The translations under genes and the position numbers were made by a program. Below, piece by piece: positions 1 to 9,347 of a DNA stretch of 64,000 nucleotides (positions are counted from its first letter, which is position 1; the number at the start of each line of letters is the position of its first letter). Below the pieces are notes generated by a model. It was not told where the DNA came from. It saw nothing but the letters and a program-made list of their open reading frames with translations, and did not search any database. This stretch comes from Polaromonas sp. (GTDB lineage: Bacteria > Pseudomonadota > Gammaproteobacteria > Burkholderiales > Burkholderiaceae_C): positions 144,552-208,551 of the forward strand of contig JAURWY010000011.1 in assembly GCA_030654695.1 (NCBI GenBank), in the 5' to 3' direction.

Positions 1-284
1 ACAAAGACCGCGCCAGCAACGATCTCCACACGGTCGCGCTGGATGGCGTGTTCATCCAGATCGGGCTGGTGCCGAACACCGACTGGCTCAAAGGCGTGCT
101 CGAGCTGTCCAAGCACGGCGAAATCGTGGTTGATGCCAAGGGGCAAACCTCGGTGCCGGGCGTGTTCGCTGCGGGTGACGCCACCACCGTGCCGTTCAAG
201 CAGATCATCATCGCCGCCGGCGACGGTGCCAAGGCCGCACTGGGTGCTTTTGACCACCTGATCCGCTCGTCTGCGCCGGCTTGA
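1..284 (+). CDS. ahpF: Alkyl hydroperoxide reductase subunit F, C-terminal end (partial)
   Basis: The window opens inside this gene; the frame is read from base 3 and stops at 282-284. AhpF is the flavoprotein that passes electrons from NAD(P)H to the peroxiredoxin AhpC for peroxide removal in the cytoplasm. The visible tail has the thioredoxin-reductase-type FAD/NAD end: a [10 protein letters not shown] segment, then GVFAAGDAT, the conserved second FAD-binding motif, and [14 protein letters not shown]. The 5' part, with the redox CxxC and the N-terminal domain, is outside the window, so AhpF is preferred over a stand-alone thioredoxin reductase from the VPNTDWL segment. A strong terminator follows directly. 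Confidence 0.85.
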   Translation, partial: KDRASNDLHTVALDGVFIQIGLVPNTDWLKGVLELSKHGEIVVDAKGQTSVPGVFAAGDATTVPFKQIIIAAGDGAKAALGAFDHLIRSSAPA

Positions 285-305
285 GGCTGCAAATCCATCG
301 ACATT

Positions 306-329
306 AAAAAAGGGCTTCGGCCCTTTTTT
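306..329 (+). terminator. Rho-independent terminator after ahpF
   Basis: A perfect 10-bp stem (306-315 with 320-329) closes on a TTCG tetraloop and ends in six T. It starts 21 bases after the ahpF stop codon. The symmetric A and T tails would let it act in both directions. Confidence 0.93.
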
Positions 330-350
330 ATCGCCCAACACTTAAATCTA

Positions 351-369
351 ATTGCGAATCATTCTTATT
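351..369 (+). promoter_or_regulatory. Fur-box-like site upstream of the siderophore receptor
   Basis: The sequence attgcgaatcattcttatt closely resembles the Fur boxes typical of beta- and gammaproteobacteria (GCGAATNATTCTCATT type). It lies about 40 bases upstream of the TTG start of the TonB-dependent receptor, where Fur would block transcription in iron-replete cells. Confidence 0.75.
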
Positions 370-410
370 CAATGTAAACTCTCGACTCACAGCCAGCCAA
401 CGAGAACACA

Positions 411-2594
411 TTGACACATCTACAAGCGCCCACATCTGCCGGACCACACTCCGAATCTGCCTCTGAAAAGGCCCTCCTGCCCTTGGGCGCCTTGATGCTG
501 GCCATGTCGGTTTCAAGCTGGGCCCAAAGCACCTTGTCACCGGTCGTTGTCACCGGCGCTCGAGAGCGCGACCAACAGACCTACCAAAGCGGCATCACCA
601 GTTCGGGCAAAGTGCCGGTCTTAGCCAAAGACATCCCGCAGTCGCTGACCGTGGTGAACGAAAAACTGCTGCACGACCAGGGCAAAGACAGCATGAAGAG
701 TGCCTTGGAAAACGTCATAGGCATCACTTTTGAGGCTGGCGAAGGCGGCCGCGTTGGCGACAACATCCGCCTGCGCGGCTTCAGTGCGGCTGGCGACATT
801 TACCAAGACGGTATGCGCGACATTGCGCAGTACAACCGCGACACCTTCCATGTCGAACGCATTGAAGTCTTGCGCGGTGCGGCCTCCATGCTGTTTGGCC
901 GGGGTTCTACCGGCGGCATCATCAACCAAGTCAGCAAGCCAGCGCGCCTGATCACCGAGCATGAGGTCAGCGCCACTGTCGGCACACAGGGCTACCAACG
1001 CTATCAAGGAGACTTCAACTTCAAACTCGATGACGACGCCGCGCTGCGCATCAACGCCATGAACACCGATGCAGACGGCCGCGGCGACAATGCCAGCGCC
1101 AGCACACAGCGGCGCGGCTTGGCCATCGACTACAGCATCGGCGTCGGCACGGCCAATGAATTCCAGCTAAGCTACTTTCACCTTGACTACGACGACAAGC
1201 CCGACTGGGGTACCGCTTGGGTGAGCAACCGCCCTGCGCCAACGCCGACCAACCGTTATTGGTACGGACTGGATTCGGACTTCCAAAAAGACCAGGCCGA
1301 TGCCGTGACGCTGACGCACATTCACCGCTGGAACGACGGCAGCAGCCTGAAAACCAGCGTACGCGACGGTTATTACACCCGCTCCATTTGGGCCACACAG
1401 TCACGTTTCGCCACCGGCACGACGGCAGCCAACTTCAGCCCATCGACCATGGTCAACCGAAGCAACAACGCCAAAGCCGGCGAAGAACACCACACCTTTT
1501 TGCAGACCGATTACCTGACCAACACGCGCTGGTTTGGGTTGAAAAACAACATTCTGGTGGGCGCCGAGTACGCCGTCGAGAACTCCAGCAGATCGACCTA
1601 TCCTGGACTGTCGAGCAGCTTGACGCCCAAAGCCAACACCACCGTTGGCAATCCAGACAGCACCGCCATCAGCGGCAACCTGACGCAACAAGTCGCCACC
1701 CAATTCAAAGCCACCACACTGGGCTTGTATCTGCAAGACACGCTTGACCTGACGCGGCAGTGGAAGCTGGTTGGCGGCGTGCGACTGGACAATTTCACTG
1801 GCAACTACGATCGTTCTGGGAGCGTAGCCCCCAACAACACACCGCTGTCGCGCTCAGACACGCTGCTGAGCAAACGCCTAGGCCTCATGTACCAGCCGAC
1901 CGATGAGGTCAGCTACTACGCGTCTTACGGCACCTCCTTCAACACCTCCGGCGACCTCTACCAGTTCGACCCGCAATCTGCCAACACGCCCGCCGAAAGC
2001 AGTCGAAACATAGAGGTCGGCGCCAAGTGGGAACTGTACGAAGGAGATTTGTCGCTGCGCACGGCCCTCGCTCGCACCGACAAATACAACGAGCGCAACA
2101 CCGACATCGACACCGCGACCAACTCTTACCTGTTGTCTGGCAAGCGGCACACCGACGCGCTGGAATTCGAGGTGGCGGGTCGCATCAACCCACAGTGGGA
2201 CATTTTTGCCGGGCTTGGCTTCTTGCGCGCCGTCATCGATCAAGCCGGCTCGAACGTGGCCGGTCAGGCCGAAGTCGGCCAAAACCCGGGCTTGAGCCCG
2301 AGCCGCCAAGCCACGCTGTTCACCACTTACCGCCTCAACCAAGCCTGGCGCATCGGCGGCGGCATGACCGCCGTCAGCCAAAACAAACCAGCCAACAGCG
2401 TCACCACGCAGAATCGCGCGCCAGGCTACGTGAAGGCTGATGCGTTGGTGGAATACCGCATCAACCAGTCCAACGCAATCAAACTCAACATCGACAATCT
2501 GTTCGACAAGGTCTACTACAACACCTTGTACCGCGGCTTTGCAGCGCCGGGGCAGGCCCGTTCGGTGCGTGTGACACTGACCAGCAAGTTTTAA
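411..2594 (+). CDS. TonB-dependent siderophore receptor (Fiu/FhuE-like)
   Basis: Outer-membrane beta-barrel receptor that imports a ferric siderophore using TonB energy; 727 aa, normal for the family. The first in-frame start is a TTG at 411, which gives a signal peptide with hydrophobic core [12 protein letters not shown] and a likely cut after SWA. A plug domain follows ([10 protein letters not shown], then [24 protein letters not shown], quoted in two parts here: [13 protein letters not shown] and STGGIINQV), and the chain ends in a barrel strand with terminal Phe (VRVTLTSKF). The PiuC-type dioxygenase 11 bases downstream matches the pairing seen for Fiu-class catecholate receptors. The substrate is inferred from that pairing only. 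Fur control is likely from the upstream box. Confidence 0.9.
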   Translation: MTHLQAPTSAGPHSESASEKALLPLGALMLAMSVSSWAQSTLSPVVVTGARERDQQTYQSGITSSGKVPVLAKDIPQSLTVVNEKLLHDQGKDSMKSALENVIGITFEAGEGGRVGDNIRLRGFSAAGDIYQDGMRDIAQYNRDTFHVERIEVLRGAASMLFGRGSTGGIINQVSKPARLITEHEVSATVGTQGYQRYQGDFNFKLDDDAALRINAMNTDADGRGDNASASTQRRGLAIDYSIGVGTANEFQLSYFHLDYDDKPDWGTAWVSNRPAPTPTNRYWYGLDSDFQKDQADAVTLTHIHRWNDGSSLKTSVRDGYYTRSIWATQSRFATGTTAANFSPSTMVNRSNNAKAGEEHHTFLQTDYLTNTRWFGLKNNILVGAEYAVENSSRSTYPGLSSSLTPKANTTVGNPDSTAISGNLTQQVATQFKATTLGLYLQDTLDLTRQWKLVGGVRLDNFTGNYDRSGSVAPNNTPLSRSDTLLSKRLGLMYQPTDEVSYYASYGTSFNTSGDLYQFDPQSANTPAESSRNIEVGAKWELYEGDLSLRTALARTDKYNERNTDIDTATNSYLLSGKRHTDALEFEVAGRINPQWDIFAGLGFLRAVIDQAGSNVAGQAEVGQNPGLSPSRQATLFTTYRLNQAWRIGGGMTAVSQNKPANSVTTQNRAPGYVKADALVEYRINQSNAIKLNIDNLFDKVYYNTLYRGFAAPGQARSVRVTLTSKF

Positions 2595-2605
2595 AAAGGG
2601 ACCCC

Positions 2606-3328
2606 ATGCTGCTGCGTATTCCCCAAGTCTTGACGCCCGAAGAACTGACACAATTGCGCCAACTCGTCCTTGGTGCCGACTGGGCCGACGGCCGCGTCAC
2701 GGCGGGCAGTCAAAGCGGCAGCGTCAAAAACAACCGACAGCTGCCTGAAGAATTACCGGCCGCCCAACAAGCACGGCACATCGTTTCTGTCGCGCTGGCG
2801 CGCAACCCTATGTTTGTCACCGGCGCCCTGCCGAAGTCGGTTTACCCGCCGCTGTTCAACCGTTACAGCGGTGGTGCCAATTTCTTTGGCAACCACATCG
2901 ACAACGCGGTGCGCACGCATGCCGCCACGGCTCGCCATGTACGAACCGACATGTCATGCACCTTGTTTTTGAGCGCTGCCGACAGTTACGACGGTGGCGA
3001 ACTGGTGGTGCAAGACACCTATGGCGAGCAGCGCATCAAATTCGCTGCGGGCGACCTTGTGATGTATCCCGGCACGTCGGTGCACCGGGTCGAGCCCGTC
3101 ACCCGCGGCGAACGCTTGGCTTGCTTTTTTTGGGTTGAAAGCATGGTCAGGTCGGACGCACAACGCCGCTTGCTGTACGACATGGACATGGCCATCACGG
3201 CCTTGAGACGACAAGATTTGTCACTAATTAACGAGTCAGGCCAAAATCCGGTAGTCAGCGAAAGGCCTGAAGTGGTGAAGCTCACAGGTTGTTATCACAA
3301 CCTGTTGCGCATGTGGGCAGACGTCTGA
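2606..3328 (+). CDS. piuC: PiuC/YbiX-type Fe(II)/2-oxoglutarate dioxygenase
   Basis: PKHD-type hydroxylase family, 240 aa. The iron site is visible: H97 and D99 in the motif NHIDN, and H160 in [12 protein letters not shown], with R170 placed to bind 2-oxoglutarate. Members sit next to Fiu/PiuA receptors and are induced by low iron. They are presumed to act on imported siderophores or siderophore-like compounds, but the substrate is not firmly known. The gene follows the receptor by 11 bases, so the two are probably one transcript. Confidence 0.88.
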   Translation: MLLRIPQVLTPEELTQLRQLVLGADWADGRVTAGSQSGSVKNNRQLPEELPAAQQARHIVSVALARNPMFVTGALPKSVYPPLFNRYSGGANFFGNHIDNAVRTHAATARHVRTDMSCTLFLSAADSYDGGELVVQDTYGEQRIKFAAGDLVMYPGTSVHRVEPVTRGERLACFFWVESMVRSDAQRRLLYDMDMAITALRRQDLSLINESGQNPVVSERPEVVKLTGCYHNLLRMWADV

Positions 3329-3355
3329 AAAACTAAAGCCATGACAGTCGATTTA

Positions 3356-3375
3356 AATGCGAATAATTCTCATTT
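3356..3375 (+). promoter_or_regulatory. Fur-box-like site upstream of tonB
   Basis: The sequence aatgcgaataattctcattt is nearly identical to the classic proteobacterial Fur box and lies about 50 bases before the tonB start. Iron repression of tonB-exbB-exbD is inferred. Confidence 0.82.
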
Positions 3376-3427
3376 AATGCTTTATACTTTTGTGTTCTGA
3401 ACGTAAACTGATCAATTACCCGCTCGC

Positions 3428-4153
3428 ATGCCGTCTCTCTTGCCCTCTCCCACAGCCGTCAAGCCTCTCATCAGCCGCAATGTGACCATTGCACTGAGCG
3501 TGGTGCTGCTGCACGCCGGCCTGATCTGGGCCTTGCAAAGTGGCTTGTTGATCCGGGCGGCCGAGATCCTGATACCCGTCACCGTGTTGTCTCAGTGGGT
3601 CGACGAGCCAGTACAAGCGCAGCCCGCCAAGCCCCAGCCACCCGAACCGCCGAAACCAGCGCTACCGACACAGCCGACGCCCGCTCGCCCAGCGCCTGTC
3701 AGCCCAGTTGCGCCGACACCAGCGCCACCCTTGGCCGTTGCGGCCCCAGCCGCACAAGCCACCGTGCAAGCAGCGCCTGCACCCGCGCCATCACCACCAG
3801 CCAAGTCAGCGGTACCTGCGCCAGCTGCCAATCCGCCGGCAGCCCAGGCAGCTGCTGCTGCGGCCGTAGTGCAACAGCCCTCCAGCAACGCCGATTACCT
3901 GCAAAACCCCAAACCCGCCTACCCCGCGCTAAGCGCGCGGCTGGGTGAAACCGGCCGGACCGTCTACAAGGTCTGGATCGGCACCGACGGCAAACCGCAA
4001 CGCGCCGAACTGGTCAGCTCAAGCGGTTTCCCGCGCCTCGACAAAGCCGCTTACGACACCGTCATGTCTTGGCGTTATGTGCCGGGCATGCGCAACGGCG
4101 TGGCCGAAGCCATGGCTGTCAACGTCCCGATCCATTGGGAACTGCGCAGTTAA
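3428..4153 (+). CDS. tonB: Energy transducer TonB
   Basis: Inner-membrane protein that spans the periplasm and passes the proton-motive force to outer-membrane receptors; 241 aa. A single N-terminal membrane segment (VTIALSVVLLHAGLIWAL) is followed by a long Pro/Ala-rich stretch, roughly residues 60-150, and a C-terminal TonB domain that starts near NPKPAYPALSARLGETG and includes the SSGFPRLDKAA segment. Its own Fur-like box lies upstream, and exbB and exbD follow in the same direction. Likely partner of the receptor at 411. Confidence 0.93.
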   Translation: MPSLLPSPTAVKPLISRNVTIALSVVLLHAGLIWALQSGLLIRAAEILIPVTVLSQWVDEPVQAQPAKPQPPEPPKPALPTQPTPARPAPVSPVAPTPAPPLAVAAPAAQATVQAAPAPAPSPPAKSAVPAPAANPPAAQAAAAAAVVQQPSSNADYLQNPKPAYPALSARLGETGRTVYKVWIGTDGKPQRAELVSSSGFPRLDKAAYDTVMSWRYVPGMRNGVAEAMAVNVPIHWELRS

Positions 4154-4208
4154 CCGAGCTGCTCAGCCCTGTCAAAATTTCAAAATCACGCAACCGGAGA
4201 ACTGCTTC

Positions 4209-4931
4209 ATGAATTCCCAATTTGGCCTGGCCAGCGTTTGGTCGCAAGGCGACATCGTCATCCGATCGGTCGCTGTACTGCTGCTGCTGATGTCGCTGGC
4301 CTCCTGGATGGTCATCATCATCAAGTCGCTGGACTTGCTGCGCTACAAAAAAATCGCCCAAAACGCCGATGGTTTCTGGCGCAGCAAAGACTTGGCGGCC
4401 GGCTTGGCCAGTTTGGGATCCGATCCAAGCAACCCGTATCGGCAGTTGGTTGAGCACGGCTGCGAAGCCACCGCGCACCACCGCGACACCGCCCCCCAGT
4501 TGCGCGACACGCTCGACAAAAGCGACTGGGTCTCACGCAGCCTGAGCCAAGCCATCGATGAATTCACCAGCCATTTGCAGTCGGGCATGGCGATTCTCGC
4601 CTCGGTCGGTTCCACCGCACCGTTTGTCGGTTTGTTCGGCACGGTTTGGGGGATTTACCATGCGTTGCTGTCAATTGGCGCCTCTGGAGCCGCCACCATC
4701 GACCAAGTCGCCGGCCCAGTCGGCGAAGCGCTGATCATGACGGCGTTGGGTCTGGCCGTCGCCATTCCGGCAGTGCTGGGCTACAACGCCTTGGTGCGCG
4801 GCAACAAGGGCGTGCTGCACAAAGTCAACCGCTTTGCGCACGACCTGCACGCTTACTTTGTTACCGGGACGCGCGTCAGCGCCGGCAGTCCCGCCAAAAT
4901 GCCGCATCTGGCGCCCGTGGCAAAAGTCTGA
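4209..4931 (+). CDS. exbB: Biopolymer transport protein ExbB
   Basis: MotA/TolQ/ExbB proton-channel family, 240 aa. The ATG at 4209 is chosen because the frame upstream overlaps tonB and does not resemble ExbB. Three membrane segments are apparent: one near residues 15-38, then the pair around FVGLFGTVWGIYHAL and ALIMTALGLAVAIPAVLGYN. The conserved LASVGSTAPFVGLFGTVWGI signature is split between these. With ExbD it forms the inner-membrane motor that energises TonB. 55 bases after tonB and 11 before exbD. Confidence 0.93.
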   Translation: MNSQFGLASVWSQGDIVIRSVAVLLLLMSLASWMVIIIKSLDLLRYKKIAQNADGFWRSKDLAAGLASLGSDPSNPYRQLVEHGCEATAHHRDTAPQLRDTLDKSDWVSRSLSQAIDEFTSHLQSGMAILASVGSTAPFVGLFGTVWGIYHALLSIGASGAATIDQVAGPVGEALIMTALGLAVAIPAVLGYNALVRGNKGVLHKVNRFAHDLHAYFVTGTRVSAGSPAKMPHLAPVAKV

Positions 4932-4942
4932 GCGAGAACAGC

Positions 4943-5353
4943 ATGGCCTTTGGAACCCAAGACAACACCGACGAGGTGATGAACGAAATCAACATGACGC
5001 CGTTGGTCGATGTGATGCTGGTGCTGCTCATCATCTTCATCATCACCGTGCCGGTCATGAAGCATTCAGTGAACATTGATTTGCCACTCGCCAGCAACGA
5101 GGTGCAAATCAACAAGCCTGAAACGCTGCGACTCAGCGTCGACGCACAGGGGCGTTACTTCTTGAACGAAACGCCGGTGGCCGACGAAGCACTGGCGCCA
5201 CAACTCAAGGCGGCCGCCGCCAAAAACCCGCAGCCCGATTTACACATCCGCGGTGACAAGGCCGTGCGCTACGAGCGCGTGGCCCAAGCCATGGCAGTAG
5301 CACAACAGGCCGGGCTGCGTAAGATTGGCTTCATCACAGAGCCGCAAAATTAA
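4943..5353 (+). CDS. exbD: Biopolymer transport protein ExbD
   Basis: TolR/ExbD family, 136 aa. The N-terminus has the conserved NMTPLVDVMLVLLIIFIIT segment with the essential membrane aspartate at D23. A periplasmic domain follows (LRLSVDAQGRYFLNETPV and DLHIRGDKAVRYERVAQ). The ATG at 4943 matches family length. Third gene of the tonB-exbB-exbD unit. Confidence 0.93.
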   Translation: MAFGTQDNTDEVMNEINMTPLVDVMLVLLIIFIITVPVMKHSVNIDLPLASNEVQINKPETLRLSVDAQGRYFLNETPVADEALAPQLKAAAAKNPQPDLHIRGDKAVRYERVAQAMAVAQQAGLRKIGFITEPQN

Positions 5354-5372
5354 GCTTTAAGGACATTAAACA

Positions 5373-6029
5373 ATGCGAATTCTGCTGGCCGAAGACGACG
5401 AAACCTTGGGCTCAGGACTCAAGGCAGGTCTGGCGCAGCATGGCTTTCAGGTGGACTGGGTGCGCGATGGCGTTGCCGCAGAACGAGAAATGATGACGCT
5501 GGTGCATGAAGCCATTATTTTGGACATGGGCCTCCCTCGTCAAGGCGGCTTGATCAGTTTGCAAAAAATTCGCCAAAGGAATATCAAAACCCCGGTCTTG
5601 ATTTTGACTGCCCAAGATGCTGTGTCGTATCGCATTGAGGGCTTGGATGCGGGTGCAGACGATTACTTGGTCAAACCTGTCGATCTCTTAGAACTGGCAG
5701 CCAGACTGCGGGCGTTGGTCAGACGATCGCATGGTGAAATTCAGAGCATGGTCGCGGTTAAGCACGTTCGTCTGAATTCGACTACGCGAGTGGTCGAGAT
5801 CAAGGGCAAGCCCATTGACTTGTCAGCCAGGGAGTTCGATTTACTGTTCATCTTCATGATGCATGCAGGGCATGTATTAACCCGGGACCAACTGGAAAAG
5901 CACCTTTACAGCTGGGGCACTGAAGTCAGCAGCAACACGGTTGAGGTTCATGTCTATAACCTGCGGCGCAAACTTGGCACTGATGTGATTCAAACCATTC
6001 GTGGCGTCGGCTATGTCATGCCCAAATAA
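5373..6029 (+). CDS. OmpR/QseB-family response regulator
   Basis: Two-component response regulator of 218 aa. Receiver domain: acidic pair D8-D9, phosphoacceptor D51, T79 and K101. The C-terminal winged helix (about residues 125-215) carries LSAREFDLLFIFMMHAGHVLTRDQL and ends NTVEVHVYNLRRKLG, of the QseB/PmrA type. It starts 19 bases after exbD and overlaps or abuts the sensor kinase gene, so it may be read with the iron operon or from its own promoter. Regulon unknown; the neighbouring RTX gene is an obvious candidate target. Confidence 0.92.
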   Translation: MRILLAEDDETLGSGLKAGLAQHGFQVDWVRDGVAAEREMMTLVHEAIILDMGLPRQGGLISLQKIRQRNIKTPVLILTAQDAVSYRIEGLDAGADDYLVKPVDLLELAARLRALVRRSHGEIQSMVAVKHVRLNSTTRVVEIKGKPIDLSAREFDLLFIFMMHAGHVLTRDQLEKHLYSWGTEVSSNTVEVHVYNLRRKLGTDVIQTIRGVGYVMPK

Positions 6030-6036
6030 AAACAAC

Positions 6037-7401
6037 ATGCAAACACCGGTCAAGCAGCGTTCACTGCAATCGCGATTGCTCACATCCTTGATAGCGGTGA
6101 CCGCTGCAGCTTGGCTCTTGGTGTTGGGATTGACTTGGTCAGAAACCGATCATGAACTGAATGAGCTTTTAGACGGGAATTTGGCCCAAACTGCTTCGTT
6201 TTTGATAGCGCAAGCAGGCGATGGTCATAAGGACCATCCAGACTTCACCACCACGCCAACATTGCACAAGTACCAGCCGCGAGTGGCCTTTCAAATTTGG
6301 CACGACGGTGAATTGGTTGCCCGTTCAGAAAAGGCCCCTGAAACATCCTTCAGAACAGATGGCCAAATCGGATTTACGCACAGAACTGTCGACGGCCAAG
6401 TCTGGCGTATTTTCAGCATACAGGGCCGAGAAAAAGACGTTTGGATTCATGTGGCCGAGTTGGGGAAATATCGCCAAGATATTTTGTACGCAGGACTTGA
6501 GAGCGCAATCGTTCCCTTGCTCTTTGTTTTTCCGCTACTGGCGCTGTTCATTTGGTGGTCAATCCGTATCTCCTTAACGCCCTTGAAAAAATTGGGCCAA
6601 GAAATTGGACTCCGCAAAGCATCTTCTTTGAACCCCTTGGAAGAAATAAACGCTGTGCAAGAAGTACAACCTTTGGTTCAGGCGCTGAATCAATTGTTCA
6701 AGCGGGTTGAATTTCAGATGGTCAGTGAACGGCAGTTTATGTCGGACGCAGCACACGAACTGCGAACACCCGTCGCGGCTATTCGCATTCAAGCGCAAGT
6801 GGCAATGGGAGCGAGAGATCAAGCGGGTCAGCAAGTGGCTTTGAATGCTTTGCTAGAAGGTTGTGACAGAGCAACACGCTTGATTTCACAATTACTGGAA
6901 CTGTCCAGATTGGATGCGGCAGCGCTTGTGTTGGATGTGTGTACAGAGGCCGTTGATGTGATTGCTTTGACGCGGCAGCAATTGGCTGAGTCTGGCCATG
7001 CTTGGGTGAGCAAAAATCAGCAATTGAATTTTGACGCACCTGCGTCTTTGATGCTCAAAGTCAAACCTGAGTGGATCCGCATTGTTGTTCGTAATTTGGT
7101 CGACAATGCCAGCCGGTATAGCCAAGAGGGATCAAGCCTGCATGTCAGTTGGAATGCATCACCAGCCCCCACGTTGACCATTGAGGATAGTGGCCCGGGT
7201 ATGTCAAAAGATGATCAAGCCAGATTGGGCAATCGGTTTTTTCGTGTTCTTGGTAACGATTCTTCAGGGTCTGGCCTTGGGTGGTCAATTATTCAACGTA
7301 TTGCCAAACTCAGCGGTATAAAAATCAACTTTGGGCAAAGCCAAGCTCTCGGCGGTCTCAAGGTGGTTTTGGAATGGCCGCGGGACTCTGCTCCCACGTA
7401 G
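6037..7401 (+). CDS. QseC-like sensor histidine kinase
   Basis: Membrane sensor kinase of 454 aa from the ATG at 6037; an in-frame ATG at 6013 would overlap the regulator gene by 17 bases. Two membrane segments (about 14-33 and 155-176) bracket a periplasmic sensor domain of about 120 aa. The H-box is SDAAHELRTPVAAIR with H240; the N-box is VRNLVDNASRYS; the G1 box is EDSGPGM. The G2 box reads GSGLGWSII, with Trp where most kinases have Leu. Cognate to the preceding regulator. The signal is unknown. Confidence 0.9.
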   Translation: MQTPVKQRSLQSRLLTSLIAVTAAAWLLVLGLTWSETDHELNELLDGNLAQTASFLIAQAGDGHKDHPDFTTTPTLHKYQPRVAFQIWHDGELVARSEKAPETSFRTDGQIGFTHRTVDGQVWRIFSIQGREKDVWIHVAELGKYRQDILYAGLESAIVPLLFVFPLLALFIWWSIRISLTPLKKLGQEIGLRKASSLNPLEEINAVQEVQPLVQALNQLFKRVEFQMVSERQFMSDAAHELRTPVAAIRIQAQVAMGARDQAGQQVALNALLEGCDRATRLISQLLELSRLDAAALVLDVCTEAVDVIALTRQQLAESGHAWVSKNQQLNFDAPASLMLKVKPEWIRIVVRNLVDNASRYSQEGSSLHVSWNASPAPTLTIEDSGPGMSKDDQARLGNRFFRVLGNDSSGSGLGWSIIQRIAKLSGIKINFGQSQALGGLKVVLEWPRDSAPT

Positions 7402-7496
7402 CATTTTTGAGGCTTCAGCGCATTTCGGTTCTTAAGCTTGGCTTCATCTGAGATCTTTAAATTCTAGTTCTCAGCAAAGCATCTCTAAGGAACGAT

Positions 7497-8588
7497 ATGA
7501 GCAACGATTCAAACAAGGGCTACCAATTTAACATCGCAAATGGCACAGTCACTGCCGTTTATGAAATCAAAAACGGGCGTTCCAAGCTCAAAGGAATGGA
7601 CAGCGACGAAACATGGTCTGTAGATGGTGGCAACATCATCAAAACGGAAATGGAACATGGTCGTATTGAAACCACGGTCTACAGCGACATGAACGGTGAC
7701 GGTATTTTTACCAAAATGTCGAAATCTTATGACGCAAGCACCGGTTCAAATTTGACCTCGCAGCCCTCGAACATCTTCGCCCCCGTTCACTCATCACAGG
7801 ACGGCTATAAATTTGATGTATCAAATGGCAGTGTCACGGCTGTTTACGAGATCGAACGAGGTATTCAACGTCTAGACCGCATCGACTTCAATGAAACGTG
7901 GACCGCAGAGGGGAGCCAGATCATTAAAACTGAAGTAGAGCACGGCGTCACCGAAATTTCTATCTATTCAGATGACAACGGCGATGGCATATTCGCAAAA
8001 GTATCTAAAAGTTACGCATCCACTGACGGAACTTTGTGGAATGGAACCTCAGAGAGCGATAACAACGATCGTTGGCAAGGTAATTCCAACGACGACCACT
8101 ACTATGCAGGCAATGGCAACGATAGATTGACGGGCGGACAAGGGAATGACGATCTCTATGGCGCAGACGGCGACGACCGCCTGAGCGGTGATGCAGGATC
8201 TGATGATCTTTATGGCGGCATCGGCGATGACATTTTGACCGGCGGCGCTGGATCGGATGATCTCTATGGCGGCGCGGGAAACGACGTTTTCAAATTCGTT
8301 AACGTTGACGAGTCTGGTCTGACTTCAACAACATGTGACCATGTTTTTGACTTCGCAGTCGGGGACAAGGTTGATTTGTCAAGCATTGATGCGAAAACAG
8401 GTAACTGGACCAATGATGCATTTGTCCACATCGGTTCTGCCAGCAACTTAACCGCAGCGAACGCGAATGGTGCGGTTTGGTTTGAAAATGGTATTTTGTA
8501 CGCCAGCAACGACCGTGACACAGATGCGGAATTCCAGATTCAATTGACGGGTGTGACTGAGTTACTTTCAACAGATTTGATTCTGTGA
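7497..8588 (+). CDS. RTX-type calcium-binding protein with a duplicated N-terminal domain
   Basis: Predicted type I-secreted protein, 363 aa, no N-terminal signal peptide. Residues 8-83 and 103-178 are two copies of one unit that I do not recognise. Each starts GY.F...NG.VTAVYEI, contains ETW and IIKTE.EHG, and holds an EF-hand-like D.NGDGIF loop. Residues about 200-265 are GGxGxDxLY nonapeptides that form a calcium-loaded beta roll. The C-terminal ~95 aa ([15 protein letters not shown], then [14 protein letters not shown]) resemble the end of RTX proteins that carries the secretion signal. A ribosome site AAGGA lies 5 bases before the ATG. No type I transporter genes are nearby. Function unknown. 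Confidence 0.83.
   Translation: MSNDSNKGYQFNIANGTVTAVYEIKNGRSKLKGMDSDETWSVDGGNIIKTEMEHGRIETTVYSDMNGDGIFTKMSKSYDASTGSNLTSQPSNIFAPVHSSQDGYKFDVSNGSVTAVYEIERGIQRLDRIDFNETWTAEGSQIIKTEVEHGVTEISIYSDDNGDGIFAKVSKSYASTDGTLWNGTSESDNNDRWQGNSNDDHYYAGNGNDRLTGGQGNDDLYGADGDDRLSGDAGSDDLYGGIGDDILTGGAGSDDLYGGAGNDVFKFVNVDESGLTSTTCDHVFDFAVGDKVDLSSIDAKTGNWTNDAFVHIGSASNLTAANANGAVWFENGILYASNDRDTDAEFQIQLTGVTELLSTDLIL
7518..8030 (+). repeat. Two in-frame copies of a ~76-aa unit inside the RTX gene
   Basis: Copy 1 is 7518-7745 (residues 8-83) and copy 2 is 7803-8030 (residues 103-178), 285 bases apart. They share [27 protein letters not shown] and SKSY at matching positions. This is an internal protein duplication, clearly diverged at DNA level. 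Confidence 0.85.
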
Positions 8589-8684
8589 AACTGTTCGCGC
8601 CAAGGGTGGGGCGCAATTCAAAAGCGAAGTTCAACACCCACGTGGTCGATAACGAACTCGGCGTTAGCGCTGCTTGATGAGTAA

Positions 8685-8720
8685 ATCGGGCCACGATCGT
8701 GAAAATGATCGTGGCCCGAT
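8685..8720. terminator. Strong bidirectional hairpin terminator
   Basis: A perfect 14-bp stem (8685-8698 with 8707-8720) has an 8-base loop and is followed by five T after GGCC. It separates the RTX gene from the convergent GlcG-like gene and can serve both. Confidence 0.85.
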
Positions 8721-8727
8721 GGCCTTT

Positions 8728-9138
8728 TTAGCCCGTGACAATGGCCGCGATACCAGCGCGCGCCACTTGCGCGTCTTCGTTGGACTTGACACCACTGACG
8801 CCCACAGCGCCCAAGCAAACGCCGTCTTTCAGGATGGGCACGCCACCTTCGAGAAAACCTTTCAAGTACGGTGCACTCAAGAACGAGATACGGCCGCCGT
8901 TGATCACGTCTTCATAGACCTTGCTCTCGCGCCGACCCATGGCGGCGGTGTTGGCTTTGGCCGGCGCGATATGCGCAGAAATGGGAGGCGCGCCATCCAA
9001 ACGGACCAAATGCAGCAGGTGGCCGCCGTCGTCGACGATGGCAATGGTGACGGCCCAGTTGTTCTTCAGGGCTTCAGCTTCCGCAGCGGCAGCGATTTTC
9101 TTGACGTCTGAAAGTTCGAGGACAGACTTGGTTTGCAT
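8728..9138 (-). CDS. GlcG/HbpS-like (DUF336) protein
   Basis: Small GlcG/HbpS-family protein of 136 aa. The ATG at 9138 is chosen over an upstream in-frame start because AGGGAA sits just before it and family members begin near here. Family marks are VTIAIVDDGGHLLHLVRLDGA, quoted as IAIVDDGGHLLHLVRLDGA, then a Lys/Ala-rich segment and the C-terminal GGVPILKDGVCLGAVGVSG. Members bind haem or other small ligands, or are encoded beside 2-hydroxyacid and diol oxidation genes. No such neighbour is present here, so the ligand is unknown. Confidence 0.85.
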   Translation of the reverse strand: MQTKSVLELSDVKKIAAAAEAEALKNNWAVTIAIVDDGGHLLHLVRLDGAPPISAHIAPAKANTAAMGRRESKVYEDVINGGRISFLSAPYLKGFLEGGVPILKDGVCLGAVGVSGVKSNEDAQVARAGIAAIVTG

Positions 9139-9263
9139 GTGGTTTTTTCCCTGTAATTCTAAAAACCCAAGCATACGCAGGTTTTTCAGTCGGCAAGTTA
9201 GGAATTGCCCCCATCATGGCTGAAAGAGCCCTTACAAATAGTAGGCAGTGCGTTGCAGAAAGT

Positions 9264-9292
9264 TTTCAAAAAACGGCCGAAGTCTTTAGAAT
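9264..9292 (+). promoter_or_regulatory. Possible sigma70 promoter for the BAX inhibitor-1 gene
   Basis: TTTCAA at 9264-9269 and TAGAAT at 9287-9292 are separated by 17 bases and lie about 55 bases upstream of the start at 9348. The -35 is weak, so this is only a candidate. Confidence 0.35.
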
Positions 9293-9347
9293 GGAATGAG
9301 TCTGCTCTTTTTCAGAGCCTTCTGTCATCGAACAAGGAGAACACTTT

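Noticed and set aside
1878..2651. Minus-strand open frame of 257 codons opposite the TonB-dependent receptor
   Set aside because: Explained by third-position GC bias in the receptor gene; no recognisable motifs and no ribosome site.
3592..3888. Minus-strand Gly/Ala-rich frame opposite tonB
   Set aside because: It is the complement of the Pro/Ala-rich linker of TonB, not a gene.
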